Below are positions 9,024 through 17,559 of a stretch of DNA of 64,000 nucleotides, piece by piece. Both the position numbers and the translations under genes were made by a program. Origin of the DNA: an uncultured Pelagibacteraceae bacterium (GTDB taxonomy: Bacteria > Pseudomonadota > Alphaproteobacteria > Pelagibacterales > Pelagibacteraceae); assembly GCA_902570125.1 (NCBI GenBank), contig CACFXK010000002.1, positions 105,326-169,325 of the forward strand, read 5' to 3'. Within the stretch, counting starts at the first letter, position 1; every line of letters starts with the position of its first letter. The notes under the pieces were generated by a model, which saw only the letters and a list, made by a program, of their open reading frames with translations, made no database searches and was not told the DNA's origin.

Positions 9024-9467
9024 ATGAAATCACACAACAAATTTTTAATTATCACTACCTTTTTATTATCAATACTTTTTGCTAATATCGGTTTAGCTGC
9101 AGATGTAACAGTAGAAATGTTAAATAGACTGGATAAACAGTCAAATGTTTTTGAGCCAAAGATAGTAAGAGTAAACGTTGGAGATACAGTTCTTTGGAAA
9201 GCTAAAGACAAAGGTCACAACGTTGAATTTATTAAAAAAGGAGTTCCAGAAGGTGTTGGTAAATTTAAGTCAAAATTCAATAAGGATGTTGAATACAAAT
9301 TTGAAGTTCCTGGAATTTACGCATACTGGTGCACACCCCATAAAAATATGGGTATGATTGGTTTTGTAGTTGTTGGTGATGATAAATCAAACCTAGAAGC
9401 AATAAAAAAACTTAGATTTTCATCAAAATCTAAGAAAATGGCCCCGGATTTAATAAATTCACTCTAA
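9024..9467 (+). CDS. Pseudoazurin-type blue copper protein
   Basis: Periplasmic type I copper protein, 147 residues from the ATG at 9024, chosen because the signal peptide (MKSHNKF then a hydrophobic core, cleavage after GLAA) then starts directly. Copper ligands are all visible: His65 in KGHNVEF, and Cys103, His106 and Met111 in YWCTPHKNMGM. Spacing of the last three fits pseudoazurin. It would shuttle electrons in the periplasm, for example between the bc1 complex and an oxidase; no reductase partner is next to it. Copper use instead of a cytochrome fits low-iron ocean water, which is inference. Confidence 0.9.
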   Translation: MKSHNKFLIITTFLLSILFANIGLAADVTVEMLNRLDKQSNVFEPKIVRVNVGDTVLWKAKDKGHNVEFIKKGVPEGVGKFKSKFNKDVEYKFEVPGIYAYWCTPHKNMGMIGFVVVGDDKSNLEAIKKLRFSSKSKKMAPDLINSL

Positions 9468-10123
9468 TTAAATATTAAATCAGTTTTTAACTTTCTTACT
9501 CTAATCAGTGAGTTTTTGAACTTACTATCGGTGTGAAAATCTCCTGGAAAAGCAATACATTTAATTTTTGCTTTAACTGCAGATTTTAGGCTAATTTCGG
9601 TATCTTCAATTGCAATACATTCATCATATTTTAATTTAAGTTTCTTTAAACAATGTTTGTAAATTTCTAATTTTGATTTTGTATTTTTATTCCCAGTGGT
9701 ATTACCAATATAATTAAAATCTTTCTTCTTAAGATATTTTACTGTGGATAAAAAAACTGAATCAATATTATTTTTTGTTGTAGATGTAGCAAATCCTATT
9801 TTTATTTTGTTTCTCTTACAGTAAGTGATAATATCTAAGACTCCAGGTCTTGGTTTTATTTTATTTTTTTTTAAATAATTATTAAATATTAATGTTTTTA
9901 AATTTCTTATTTTTTTTGCATTAGTAGATGTATTATTTTCTAAACTATATTTCCTAACTCTTTTCTCTCCGCCTGGTTTTTTTAACATTGATTTATAAAT
10001 TTTTTTACTCCAGTACCAATTTAATCCTACTTTTTGAAATGCTTGATTAAAACAATTTCTTTGTATATCAGAGGTCTCAATAATTGTTCCAATTGAACCA
10101 AATAAGACTGCTTTGATTGTCAT
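9464..10123 (-). CDS. HAD-superfamily protein lacking the nucleophile aspartate
   Basis: Phosphoglycolate-phosphatase-like fold of 219 residues. Motif I, normally FDxDGT, reads FGSIGT at residues 8-13, so the nucleophile Asp is Gly9 and the acid/base Asp is Ile11. Motif II (FATST, 111-115), a motif III lysine (about K151) and motif IV (AIEDTEIS, 171-178, with E173 and D174) remain. The rest of the fold looks intact, so it is not an obvious pseudogene. It may bind a phosphorylated ligand, work by another mechanism or be a regulatory partner. Its ATG overlaps the permease stop (TAATG), tying it to the ABC transporter operon. It overlaps the end of the convergent pseudoazurin gene by four bases. 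Confidence 0.75.
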   Translation of the reverse strand: MTIKAVLFGSIGTIIETSDIQRNCFNQAFQKVGLNWYWSKKIYKSMLKKPGGEKRVRKYSLENNTSTNAKKIRNLKTLIFNNYLKKNKIKPRPGVLDIITYCKRNKIKIGFATSTTKNNIDSVFLSTVKYLKKKDFNYIGNTTGNKNTKSKLEIYKHCLKKLKLKYDECIAIEDTEISLKSAVKAKIKCIAFPGDFHTDSKFKNSLIRVRKLKTDLIFN

Positions 10124-11004
10124 TAGCCTTTAATGGCACCAGCCGTTAATCCACTTATAACCTGTCTTTGAAAAAACATTACTAATAGAAATAATGGAGC
10201 AGTAGCAGACACAACTGCAGATACAGCCCACATTAAATTTCCTTCATGCTGATTGGTTCCAAGGTAACTTTGAATTTTGGGAACCATAGTGTGGTTCTCT
10301 TGGTTTAACAATAAAGCTGTTACAGTAAAATCATTATAAGCTAACATGAGACTAAACAATCCAGCTGTGATTACTCCTGGCCACATCACTGGCATTATAA
10401 TATGTCTAAAGGCTTGGAAGTATGAACAACCATCAATCAAGGCACTTTCATCTAATTCTTTAGGCACAGTTTTAAAAAATGAATAAAGGAGCCATAAGGT
10501 AAAAGGTTGATTGATTGCAACAAGAACTACAATTGTAGTTGGTAAAATTCCCCAAATTTGTAATTGAAAAAAAGGGAATAGATAACCTGACACCAATGTT
10601 ATATGCGGCATTGCTCTAAAAATTAAAGCAATAATTAAAATCCAAAATGCATAATTTTTTGTAGATCTGGATAGTGCGTACGCACCTAATGTGCCAAGAA
10701 ATAATGAAATTGAGACAACACTAATTGTAACTATTACTGTGTTTCTTGAAGCTTTCCAAAATTCACCTTCAAACCACGCTCCACTATAAGCTTCCTTGGT
10801 AAATCTAGCACCAGTCTCAATTAAAGTATTAAAAGCTGTTATTGCATACCACCAATCAGCTCTTGAGAAAAAGTCAGCTCTGACTTTAAAGGATCCCCAA
10901 AACGTCCAAATAAATGGAAAACATGCAAGTAACAACCATATAACTATAAATATTGTGTTAAAGGTTTTTAAACTGTTTGATTTTTTATCTAATCCAAAAT
11001 CCAT
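10123..11004 (-). CDS. Sugar-type ABC transporter permease (MalG/UgpE family)
   Basis: Inner-membrane permease, 293 residues with six predicted helices. The EAA loop reads ESALIDGCSYFQAF near residue 195, which contacts the ATPase. The N-terminal periplasmic region between helices one and two holds a WWYAI-containing stretch. It follows the MalF-type permease by two bases and precedes the HAD-like gene with an overlapping stop/start. The cognate ATPase is on the other strand at 17560-18609. The carbohydrate-type family suggests sugars, polyols or glycerol phosphate-like solutes; the enzymes next door suggest something less ordinary. Confidence 0.9.
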   Translation of the reverse strand: MDFGLDKKSNSLKTFNTIFIVIWLLLACFPFIWTFWGSFKVRADFFSRADWWYAITAFNTLIETGARFTKEAYSGAWFEGEFWKASRNTVIVTISVVSISLFLGTLGAYALSRSTKNYAFWILIIALIFRAMPHITLVSGYLFPFFQLQIWGILPTTIVVLVAINQPFTLWLLYSFFKTVPKELDESALIDGCSYFQAFRHIIMPVMWPGVITAGLFSLMLAYNDFTVTALLLNQENHTMVPKIQSYLGTNQHEGNLMWAVSAVVSATAPLFLLVMFFQRQVISGLTAGAIKG

Positions 11005-11006
11005 AA

Positions 11007-12035
11007 TTATCTATTTGTTCTAAACTCTTTCCAAGTTCTCAGTAAAACTGGCGTTAAAATTATTGAAATTCCTACAATAGTCATAATCGATGTTGCTGCT
11101 GCTGATCCAAATAAAATTACTTCCTCATTAACTAAGTTATCATAAATCAACCAAGATAAAGATTGGGCACTACCTTCAGCACTAAAACCTATGATGGGTT
11201 CAAATACTCTAAAATTATCCATTAATGAAATTAAAGCAACAAAGGTAACTACAGGATATATATGTGGTAAAACTATATGTTTAACTCTTTGAAATCTTGA
11301 AGCACCATCTATAATTGAAGCTTCCAATGGTTCTTGTGGAACAGTTTGAAGTGCTGCATAAAAAACAACAAAAGCAAAAGGGGAGTGATGCCAAACTCCA
11401 TAAATAATAATTGTAATCCAAGTTAAAGCTTTTGATGATTTAACAGATAAGTAAGGATCATCCATTAATATTTGAAGATTTGCACCTATAATTCCTTCTG
11501 CATCAATCATCCAGAATAACACTAGAGAACCTACCAAAGGAGTTACAATCATTGGTAAAATTGTACCAAAAATAAGGGGACCTCTAATTTTTCTAGAAAT
11601 TGCGTTTAGACTTAGTGCAATAATAAATCCTAAAAGCAGAACGCATGGTGTAACAATTACACAATAGGTTAAGGTAAATACTAAAGCTTTGTAAAACGGA
11701 AGATTTCCTACCTTGCCAATAAATTCACCTACTGATTTACTCTCACTCCAAAATTCTGACACTTGATCAGATGCCAAGTGATTTCTATCAATGTATGTAC
11801 CAAAACCATTAAATTTTCCTAATGGTTTCTCTTCTTTAATTTTTGAAGTAGCTTCTTGATCTACAACTACTGATGTTTTGCATCCAAATGGATCACATTT
11901 TTTAACTTCAATAAGTATTTGATCATGTTGAGCGTAAAAAGATTGAATGCCTGTTGAAATAATTGGCAGCCCAATGAATAAAATCATTGCTAATCCTGCT
12001 GGGAAAAAAAACCAGAAAAAACTTCTATTGGGCAT
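11007..12035 (-). CDS. Sugar-type ABC transporter permease (MalF/UgpA family)
   Basis: Inner-membrane permease, 342 residues, a little longer than the 290-310 common for UgpA. The extra length is a periplasmic segment of about 85 residues after helix one (residues 35-120), with two cysteines (CDPFGC). The EAA loop EASIIDGASRFQRV lies near residue 240. A hairpin separates this gene from the upstream binding-protein gene, and the MalG-type partner follows by two bases. Confidence 0.9.
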   Translation of the reverse strand: MPNRSFFWFFFPAGLAMILFIGLPIISTGIQSFYAQHDQILIEVKKCDPFGCKTSVVVDQEATSKIKEEKPLGKFNGFGTYIDRNHLASDQVSEFWSESKSVGEFIGKVGNLPFYKALVFTLTYCVIVTPCVLLLGFIIALSLNAISRKIRGPLIFGTILPMIVTPLVGSLVLFWMIDAEGIIGANLQILMDDPYLSVKSSKALTWITIIIYGVWHHSPFAFVVFYAALQTVPQEPLEASIIDGASRFQRVKHIVLPHIYPVVTFVALISLMDNFRVFEPIIGFSAEGSAQSLSWLIYDNLVNEEVILFGSAAATSIMTIVGISIILTPVLLRTWKEFRTNR

Positions 12036-12044
12036 GATAAATAT

Positions 12045-12074
12045 TTAAGTGGGGATAATCATACCCCCACTTAA
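12045..12074 (-). terminator. Intercistronic hairpin after the sugar-type binding-protein gene
   Basis: Ten-base perfect stem TTAAGTGGGG/CCCCACTTAA with a ten-base loop, between the binding-protein stop (12087) and the next permease start (12035). No strong T-run follows on the minus strand, so partial termination or mRNA 3'-end protection is more likely than full termination. Confidence 0.6.
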
Positions 12075-12086
12075 TTAATTTATATT

Positions 12087-13307
12087 TTATAGAAAACCTT
12101 GTTCTTTTGCTTTAGTGATATAAGCGGCTTCAACATCTTTCAATGCTTGCTCAGCTGACTCATTTCCTTGCAAAAACTCAACAATTTCACTACCCAAAGC
12201 ACCATGCATTAATCCCATTTGTGGCAACATTGGATAAGGTTTTGCTCCCATTTTAACTGCTTCAATTACTCCAACAGATTTTGGACCAGGTACAAAGCCT
12301 TCTACTAACCAAACAGCTTGATCAGCAGCTTTTGCAACCATCTCTTTTGATGATGCTGCATGAGCCATTGCTCTAAAAGAAGCTTCTGCATCTGCGTCAG
12401 ATCTATTTTTAGCAAGTGTAAATCCATCCCACCAAAGTGTTGCTGCAGGAATGTTACCTCCACCAACTGTTGCAGGAGCAACTAACTTAGTAGCAGCAGT
12501 TATATTAGCATCTCCTTCATCATCAAGTAATGTTCCAGATCTAGATGCCCATAAAGTCATAATAGCTACGTTTCCAGATTCCCATTCAACTTTAATAGCT
12601 TCACTATCATGTGTTAAATAATCAGGATTACTTAAATCAGCTAGTTTTTTTAACATATTTAAAGTTGCAACACCTTTAGCATTATTGATGTTTGGTTGTG
12701 CACCACCATCTTTAAAGAATTCACCACCATGACCAATGTACATGTTTACAAATTCTTCAGCTAAATTCCATCCAGCTTTATATGCCGCTGCATATGGGTA
12801 TTTCATTTTTCCAGCTGCTCTTATTTTTTCAGCAGCCGCTACAACTTCCTCGTAAGTTTTCGGAATAGCAATACCATTTTCTTTTAATACATCTGTTCTT
12901 ACATAAAGATGTTGTGTATTAGCCATAAATGCTACAGCCATTACTTTTCCATCAATCGTAATGAGTTGTGACTCTTGAATTCCTTTTCCATATTTTTTAA
13001 CTAGATCATTCATTGGTCTAATTAAATCAGCATTCATTAATGGAACTATAGAACTATTAGCAGCAACTCTAACTGAAAACTCAGAAGGATTTGCTGTTAA
13101 AGCTGGTACTGCAATTTTGTTATGTTCAGCTGAGTGAGTGACTTTAAAGTCAGCACTTCCTTTACATTCTTTTGCAGTTTCAACTAAAGTTCTTAGAGCA
13201 GGAAAATCATTTGCTAAAATATTTATTGATCCACTTTTAATATTACAGTCAGCATTAGCAACTGTACTAAAAAGCAAAAACAATAAAGTAACAAGTATTT
13301 TTTTCAT
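12087..13307 (-). CDS. Sugar-type ABC transporter substrate-binding protein
   Basis: Periplasmic solute-binding protein of the MalE/UgpB cluster, 406 residues with a Sec signal peptide (MKKILVTLLFLLFSTVANA, cleavage before DC). The mature chain shows the two-lobe pattern, with WWDGFTLAKNRSDADA near 290 and many exposed Trp residues in the C-terminal half (WASRSG, AVWLVEG). It lies downstream of the MetE-like, NTF2-like and cupin genes on the same strand and upstream of the two permeases. The ligand is unknown. Confidence 0.9.
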   Translation of the reverse strand: MKKILVTLLFLLFSTVANADCNIKSGSINILANDFPALRTLVETAKECKGSADFKVTHSAEHNKIAVPALTANPSEFSVRVAANSSIVPLMNADLIRPMNDLVKKYGKGIQESQLITIDGKVMAVAFMANTQHLYVRTDVLKENGIAIPKTYEEVVAAAEKIRAAGKMKYPYAAAYKAGWNLAEEFVNMYIGHGGEFFKDGGAQPNINNAKGVATLNMLKKLADLSNPDYLTHDSEAIKVEWESGNVAIMTLWASRSGTLLDDEGDANITAATKLVAPATVGGGNIPAATLWWDGFTLAKNRSDADAEASFRAMAHAASSKEMVAKAADQAVWLVEGFVPGPKSVGVIEAVKMGAKPYPMLPQMGLMHGALGSEIVEFLQGNESAEQALKDVEAAYITKAKEQGFL

Positions 13308-13387
13308 ATTATTCTCTCTTTTGTTATTATTAATTAGTTTTACTTGGGAAAAATATACATATACGGTTAAGTTTATAAAAGTAAAAA

Positions 13388-14515
13388 TTAGATTTGTTTT
13401 GACGCAAGTTCAGCACCTGCGACAAGTGCTTCAAGTTTTTTGTAAACAATATCCTCATCTACATTTCCATAGCCTGCAAAGGTGCTAAATCCACAATCTG
13501 TTCCTGCCATTAATTGATTTGGCTCTAGTACTCTAGAAAAGGCTAAAATTCTATGTTTTACAACATCTGGATGTTCAATAAAGTTAGAAGTAGACTCAAT
13601 AACCCCTGGAATTATCATCTTATCTTTTGGTACTTTTATATTTTCAAATACTTCCCATTCATGAGCATGTCTAGGGTTAGCAGATTCAATTAAATATTTA
13701 CTAACATTGGCTTTAAAAGCTAATCCAATTATTTTATCTAAACCAATATCATGAGTATGAGGTCCCTCATAATTACCCCAGCAAATATGCATTCTTACTT
13801 TAGATGGATCTATATTAGATAACGAATTATTTAAAACTTCCACATGTTTGTTAGCTCTTTTCAAAAAATCTTTTTCTGAAATTTCCTTGTAAATCATATG
13901 TCTTGATAATGCGAGATCTGGGCAATCAATTTGAATAGATAATCCACTCTCAGTTATTTTCTCATATTCGAACTTCATTATATCTGACAGTTTCTCAAGA
14001 TACTCATCATCATTTTTATAATACTTGTTGGGTAAAAAATTACATATAACTCCTGGAGATGGTGAATTCATAAATCCATCAGAATGTGAATTTTTTTCTA
14101 AGGCATTTTTAAAATTTAGAATATCTTTGTTAATTGAATCTTCATCTTTTATTTTAAGTTCACTTGTACAACACGGTCTTTTATATGTTGGAGTTCCACC
14201 AGATAGGACAAGTTTTTTTTTAAAAGATGGAAAATCATCTAAGTCTTTTGGAGCTTTTCTTTCACTTTCGCCAGAAAAACCATCAACTCTATCTTTAATA
14301 TAAGTTGCGTAACTTATTTTTGACATCTCTCCATCACTCACAGAGTCTATTCCGGTATTGATTTGCTTTTTTACAACTTCAGATACATTTTTTTTAACCA
14401 TTGCATCAAAGCTGCTAATATCTATTTTTTCTTGATTGTCTTTAGAGGCAAGAAGACTGGAGAGTTCGTTTGATCTTGGTAGGCTACCAACATGTGTAGT
14501 TTTTATTTTAACCAT
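13388..14515 (-). CDS. Short MetE-like zinc methyl/alkyltransferase
   Basis: Protein of 375 residues corresponding to the C-terminal catalytic half of cobalamin-independent methionine synthase. The zinc set is complete: His243 and Cys245 in RMHICWGN, Glu277 in YLIESAN and Cys341 in GTDCGFST. The N-terminal HVGSLPRS (8-15) is typical of the family. Full MetE is about 750 residues and has an extra N-terminal half, absent here. Short members include core methionine synthases and alkyl-transferring enzymes such as epoxyalkane:CoM transferase. Its position inside a transporter/catabolic operon favours methyl or alkyl removal from an imported compound over methionine synthesis, which is inference. 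It overlaps the preceding NTF2-like gene by eight bases. Confidence 0.8.
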   Translation of the reverse strand: MVKIKTTHVGSLPRSNELSSLLASKDNQEKIDISSFDAMVKKNVSEVVKKQINTGIDSVSDGEMSKISYATYIKDRVDGFSGESERKAPKDLDDFPSFKKKLVLSGGTPTYKRPCCTSELKIKDEDSINKDILNFKNALEKNSHSDGFMNSPSPGVICNFLPNKYYKNDDEYLEKLSDIMKFEYEKITESGLSIQIDCPDLALSRHMIYKEISEKDFLKRANKHVEVLNNSLSNIDPSKVRMHICWGNYEGPHTHDIGLDKIIGLAFKANVSKYLIESANPRHAHEWEVFENIKVPKDKMIIPGVIESTSNFIEHPDVVKHRILAFSRVLEPNQLMAGTDCGFSTFAGYGNVDEDIVYKKLEALVAGAELASKQI

Positions 14516-15494
14516 AGTTCAATAATATTTGTTTCCATATAGCAACTTCATCAAATAAAACCCATTCTCTTATAATTGAGTTATTATTAAATTCAGCATG
14601 GTTAATACCCATTATAAATATTTTTTTATTTGATGCTTTACCATATTCATCACTTTCATTAGCATGTTCTCCTTCTAAAAACCATCTGACTGACACTCTC
14701 GGATTTTTATCCGGCTCTTCTAAAAATCCAACATGCTCAATACTAAATTTTATATTTGTGAGTATTTTCTTAATAGAATTCCATTTTTCAATAATATCTT
14801 CTCTTCCGTGACCAAGTTTATTTCCTGGCCAAAACAAATTTGCAGCTCTGTCATAATCTTCATATTCGTAACTTTTATTAAAGATATTATATAAAACCTG
14901 CGTATATTTATCAGCGATTGATCCATCCTTATAACTCTCTGCTTTATAATTTGAATTTTTATCAGAATTAGCATCATACAATTTACTTGAATTTGATACG
15001 CCTCCCTCCTTTTCAATCATTTTTCTAGCAAACTCCTCTGGGGAATAACCAATCTGTCTGACCATTGCTCCTTGATCTCTAACTATCCATTCATCATAAA
15101 CTTGATTATTCTTACAAGCACAATCAGCAATAACCCTATAATAAATATCTTTGCCAGTGGGTTCACCATAAAAGCCTTTTCCAAGATGAGTTCCTTTGCT
15201 TAAAATTCTATGTGATGAGTGATATCCTATTTCATCATTTCCATTCCAAATAACGTCTTCACCTAATAACTGCCTGTTTGGAAATTCTTTTAAAGTTGAA
15301 TAGGTTGCTTCTATAACTGGTTTGTTTCCATATGTAACACCAAATGGTGATCTAACAGGTATGTCATTGGTATAAAAGTTACCAATTGAATCAACATCTT
15401 TATTTTCCCAAATTTGTTCTGTGATTTTTAAAATAAAGTCTGGAAAATCTTTATATTTTTTATCAAAACCTCTCATTAGATGCTTGATACACAA
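14508..15494 (-). CDS. Tandem NTF2/SnoaL-like protein
   Basis: Protein of 328 residues that appears to hold two SnoaL-like (NTF2-fold) domains, about 10-165 and 190-328. Both have the usual pattern of an N-terminal helix pair, a Tyr/Phe-rich strand and late HSSHR- or VSVRW-type strands (YHSSHRIL near 93; VSVRWFLEGEH near 265). Such folds act as cyclases, isomerases, dehydratases or ligand binders. It overlaps both neighbours (19 bases with the cupin, eight with the MetE-like gene), so translation is coupled. No catalytic residue can be assigned with confidence. Confidence 0.7.
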   Translation of the reverse strand: MCIKHLMRGFDKKYKDFPDFILKITEQIWENKDVDSIGNFYTNDIPVRSPFGVTYGNKPVIEATYSTLKEFPNRQLLGEDVIWNGNDEIGYHSSHRILSKGTHLGKGFYGEPTGKDIYYRVIADCACKNNQVYDEWIVRDQGAMVRQIGYSPEEFARKMIEKEGGVSNSSKLYDANSDKNSNYKAESYKDGSIADKYTQVLYNIFNKSYEYEDYDRAANLFWPGNKLGHGREDIIEKWNSIKKILTNIKFSIEHVGFLEEPDKNPRVSVRWFLEGEHANESDEYGKASNKKIFIMGINHAEFNNNSIIREWVLFDEVAIWKQILLNYG

Positions 15495-16420
15495 TTAAGA
15501 TATGAAACTTCACTTTCATTAATCTCAATATTAACATTCACACCTAACGGAACTGAAATAGTATCTTTAAAATTTATTTCTTTTGATAAATTTTCCATTT
15601 CAATTTTCCAATTTCCTTTTTGTGAAAAAAGTATTGTAGGTTTATTAAAAATTAAATTTTCAAGTCTGCCTTTTTTTGATTTGAAACAACTCAAACTAAA
15701 ACCTGTATCTTGTTTTATTATTGGATTAATAGACTTATCTTGAAATATGTTTCCTAGTATATGTGAAATTTTAATATTATCTCCAATATTTAATTCATTT
15801 TCAATTCTATTATTAAGAGTAGATATATTTTTTTGTAATTGATCTAACTTGTAGTTATTAAATTTTTTTATTTCATCATTAGATATAGGTTCTAATAATC
15901 TTCTACCATTTGGTATTGCTTTAATGTTTAGGTCGATTAATGAATTATCATCTAAAAGTGCCATACCTGTCTTTTTTGCTCTCTTTAATACCTCAGGTAT
16001 CCAAGTGACAATTCCTGGATCATCACCTCCTAGTACAACAAAAATTAAGCCTTCTTCATCACCAGCATTTTCAAATGCTCTAAACATATTTGTTGGCATT
16101 GAAATAATGTCTCCTGGATTTAAAATCGTTTCATCTTTACCCTCTGACCCCCAATAAAATCTCCATTTACCTGAATATATTATGAATACCTCTGCTGTTA
16201 AATGGCTATGTAAGCCCGATCCATTAAAGGGTTTTGCTGATACTGCACCTAAATTAAAACCATGAGGTTCAGATATTTTTATTGATTGGTCAGCGTCTTC
16301 TGCGACACCTGGACCTAAAATAGAATAATTTTTTCTTTCTTTGTGTCCATCTAGCTTACCCTCAACAAATGGCAAACTACTAGGAATTAAATCTTTGAAT
16401 TTTGCTAATCTAATATTCAT
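15476..16420 (-). CDS. Cupin-domain protein
   Basis: First gene of a seven-gene minus-strand operon; 314 residues. Cupin motif 1 is at 68-85 with His71, His73 and Glu77 placed as metal ligands (GLHSHLTAEVFIIYSG). Motif 2 reads PTNMFRAFEN at 109-118, where the usual histidine is Arg114, so the metal site may have three ligands or be altered. The C-terminal 90 residues look like a second, degenerate cupin with no His cluster. Possible roles are a dioxygenase, an isomerase or a ligand sensor for the same pathway. It diverges from the NTF2-like gene at 16473 across only 52 bases. Confidence 0.75.
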   Translation of the reverse strand: MNIRLAKFKDLIPSSLPFVEGKLDGHKERKNYSILGPGVAEDADQSIKISEPHGFNLGAVSAKPFNGSGLHSHLTAEVFIIYSGKWRFYWGSEGKDETILNPGDIISMPTNMFRAFENAGDEEGLIFVVLGGDDPGIVTWIPEVLKRAKKTGMALLDDNSLIDLNIKAIPNGRRLLEPISNDEIKKFNNYKLDQLQKNISTLNNRIENELNIGDNIKISHILGNIFQDKSINPIIKQDTGFSLSCFKSKKGRLENLIFNKPTILFSQKGNWKIEMENLSKEINFKDTISVPLGVNVNIEINESEVSYLNCVSSI

Positions 16421-16472
16421 ATTTTTTTAATTATAATATTGTGATACACGATTATTTCCAATAAATAAATAT

Positions 16473-17558
16473 ATGCTAATAGAACAATTTGATACAGGAC
16501 TAAAAACAAAAACTAATGTTCAAGATATTATTCTGTCACCAGAAAAAAATTTACAAAATAAAAATTTAATCCGTGGTTATCTTAATAAAATTATTACATC
16601 AGGTGTAAATGAAATAGACAAGAATTTGGATGAAGCATTTATAAATGATGTAAAGATAAATAGTTTTTATCCAATAAATGAATTTGAGGGACTTAAAAAT
16701 CTTAAAGAAAAAATCTTTATACCTTTATTTGAGGCTTTTCCTGATCTTGAAAGAAGAGAGAATATTGTTGTTGGTGGTGCTTTTAGAGACAAGGTTTTAG
16801 TAGGTTCATACTCAGTCCTTTCAGGATATTTTATAAAACCTTGGTTAGGAATAAAACCAAATTATAAAATGATTAATCTTAGATGTTGTGAAATTCATGA
16901 GCTCAAAGAAACAAAAATAGTAGAAAGTCATATCTTAATTGATGTGATGGATTTTTTAAGACAGTGTGGCATATCTTCGATCAATCCATCTAGAGGCTCT
17001 GAGGGAGCTTGGCTTCCACCTATAAATACTGATGGAGTAAATTTTTATGAAAAAAATATGGAGGTATCCAATTTTAATTTAAAACAAGCGCTCTCTATGA
17101 ATAGAAGTCTTAATTTGAAACCTGAAAAAGAAAACTTATCAAATGAGGAATTAAAAAATAGATTATTAAATCATCCTCAAAAAGAATATTGGCATGATAA
17201 AATGATCTGGTATGGTCCATGTGGAATAGGTACTTCAAGATCACTAGAGGGGTTTATTGATATGCATCAATTACCTTTTAGAAAATCATTTACAGAAAGA
17301 GATTATTTTAAACTGGGTCATTACTGCGAGATAGGAGATGGAAAATTTTCTCTATGTGCAGGATGGCATAGTCTAGAGGCATATTACGGTTCAAATGATT
17401 GGCTTGGATATAAGGCAAATAAGCAAAAATTAACAATGCGTGTTATGGATTTTTACCATCATGATGAAGGAAAAATCCGTGAAAATTGGGTACCAATTGA
17501 TATACTTCACATTCTAAAACAAATCGGCATAGATGTTTTAGATAATATTAAAGGCTAA
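16473..17558 (+). CDS. Second tandem NTF2/SnoaL-like protein
   Basis: Protein of 361 residues with two apparent SnoaL-like halves (about 30-175 and 205-355), analogous in layout to the one at 14508-15494 but clearly diverged. It ends one base before the transporter ATPase and starts the plus-strand arm of the same island. The motif WHDKMIWYGPCGIGTSR near 240 and aromatic residues in the second half suggest a ligand pocket. Function is unknown. Pairing of two such proteins on opposite arms suggests they act in the same pathway or form a hetero-oligomer, which is inference. Confidence 0.7.
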   Translation: MLIEQFDTGLKTKTNVQDIILSPEKNLQNKNLIRGYLNKIITSGVNEIDKNLDEAFINDVKINSFYPINEFEGLKNLKEKIFIPLFEAFPDLERRENIVVGGAFRDKVLVGSYSVLSGYFIKPWLGIKPNYKMINLRCCEIHELKETKIVESHILIDVMDFLRQCGISSINPSRGSEGAWLPPINTDGVNFYEKNMEVSNFNLKQALSMNRSLNLKPEKENLSNEELKNRLLNHPQKEYWHDKMIWYGPCGIGTSRSLEGFIDMHQLPFRKSFTERDYFKLGHYCEIGDGKFSLCAGWHSLEAYYGSNDWLGYKANKQKLTMRVMDFYHHDEGKIRENWVPIDILHILKQIGIDVLDNIKG

Positions 17559-17559
17559 A

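Noticed and set aside
16421..16472. SAM-type riboswitch before the operon with the MetE-like gene
   Set aside because: The 52-base gap is AT-rich and shows no conserved SAM aptamer motif.
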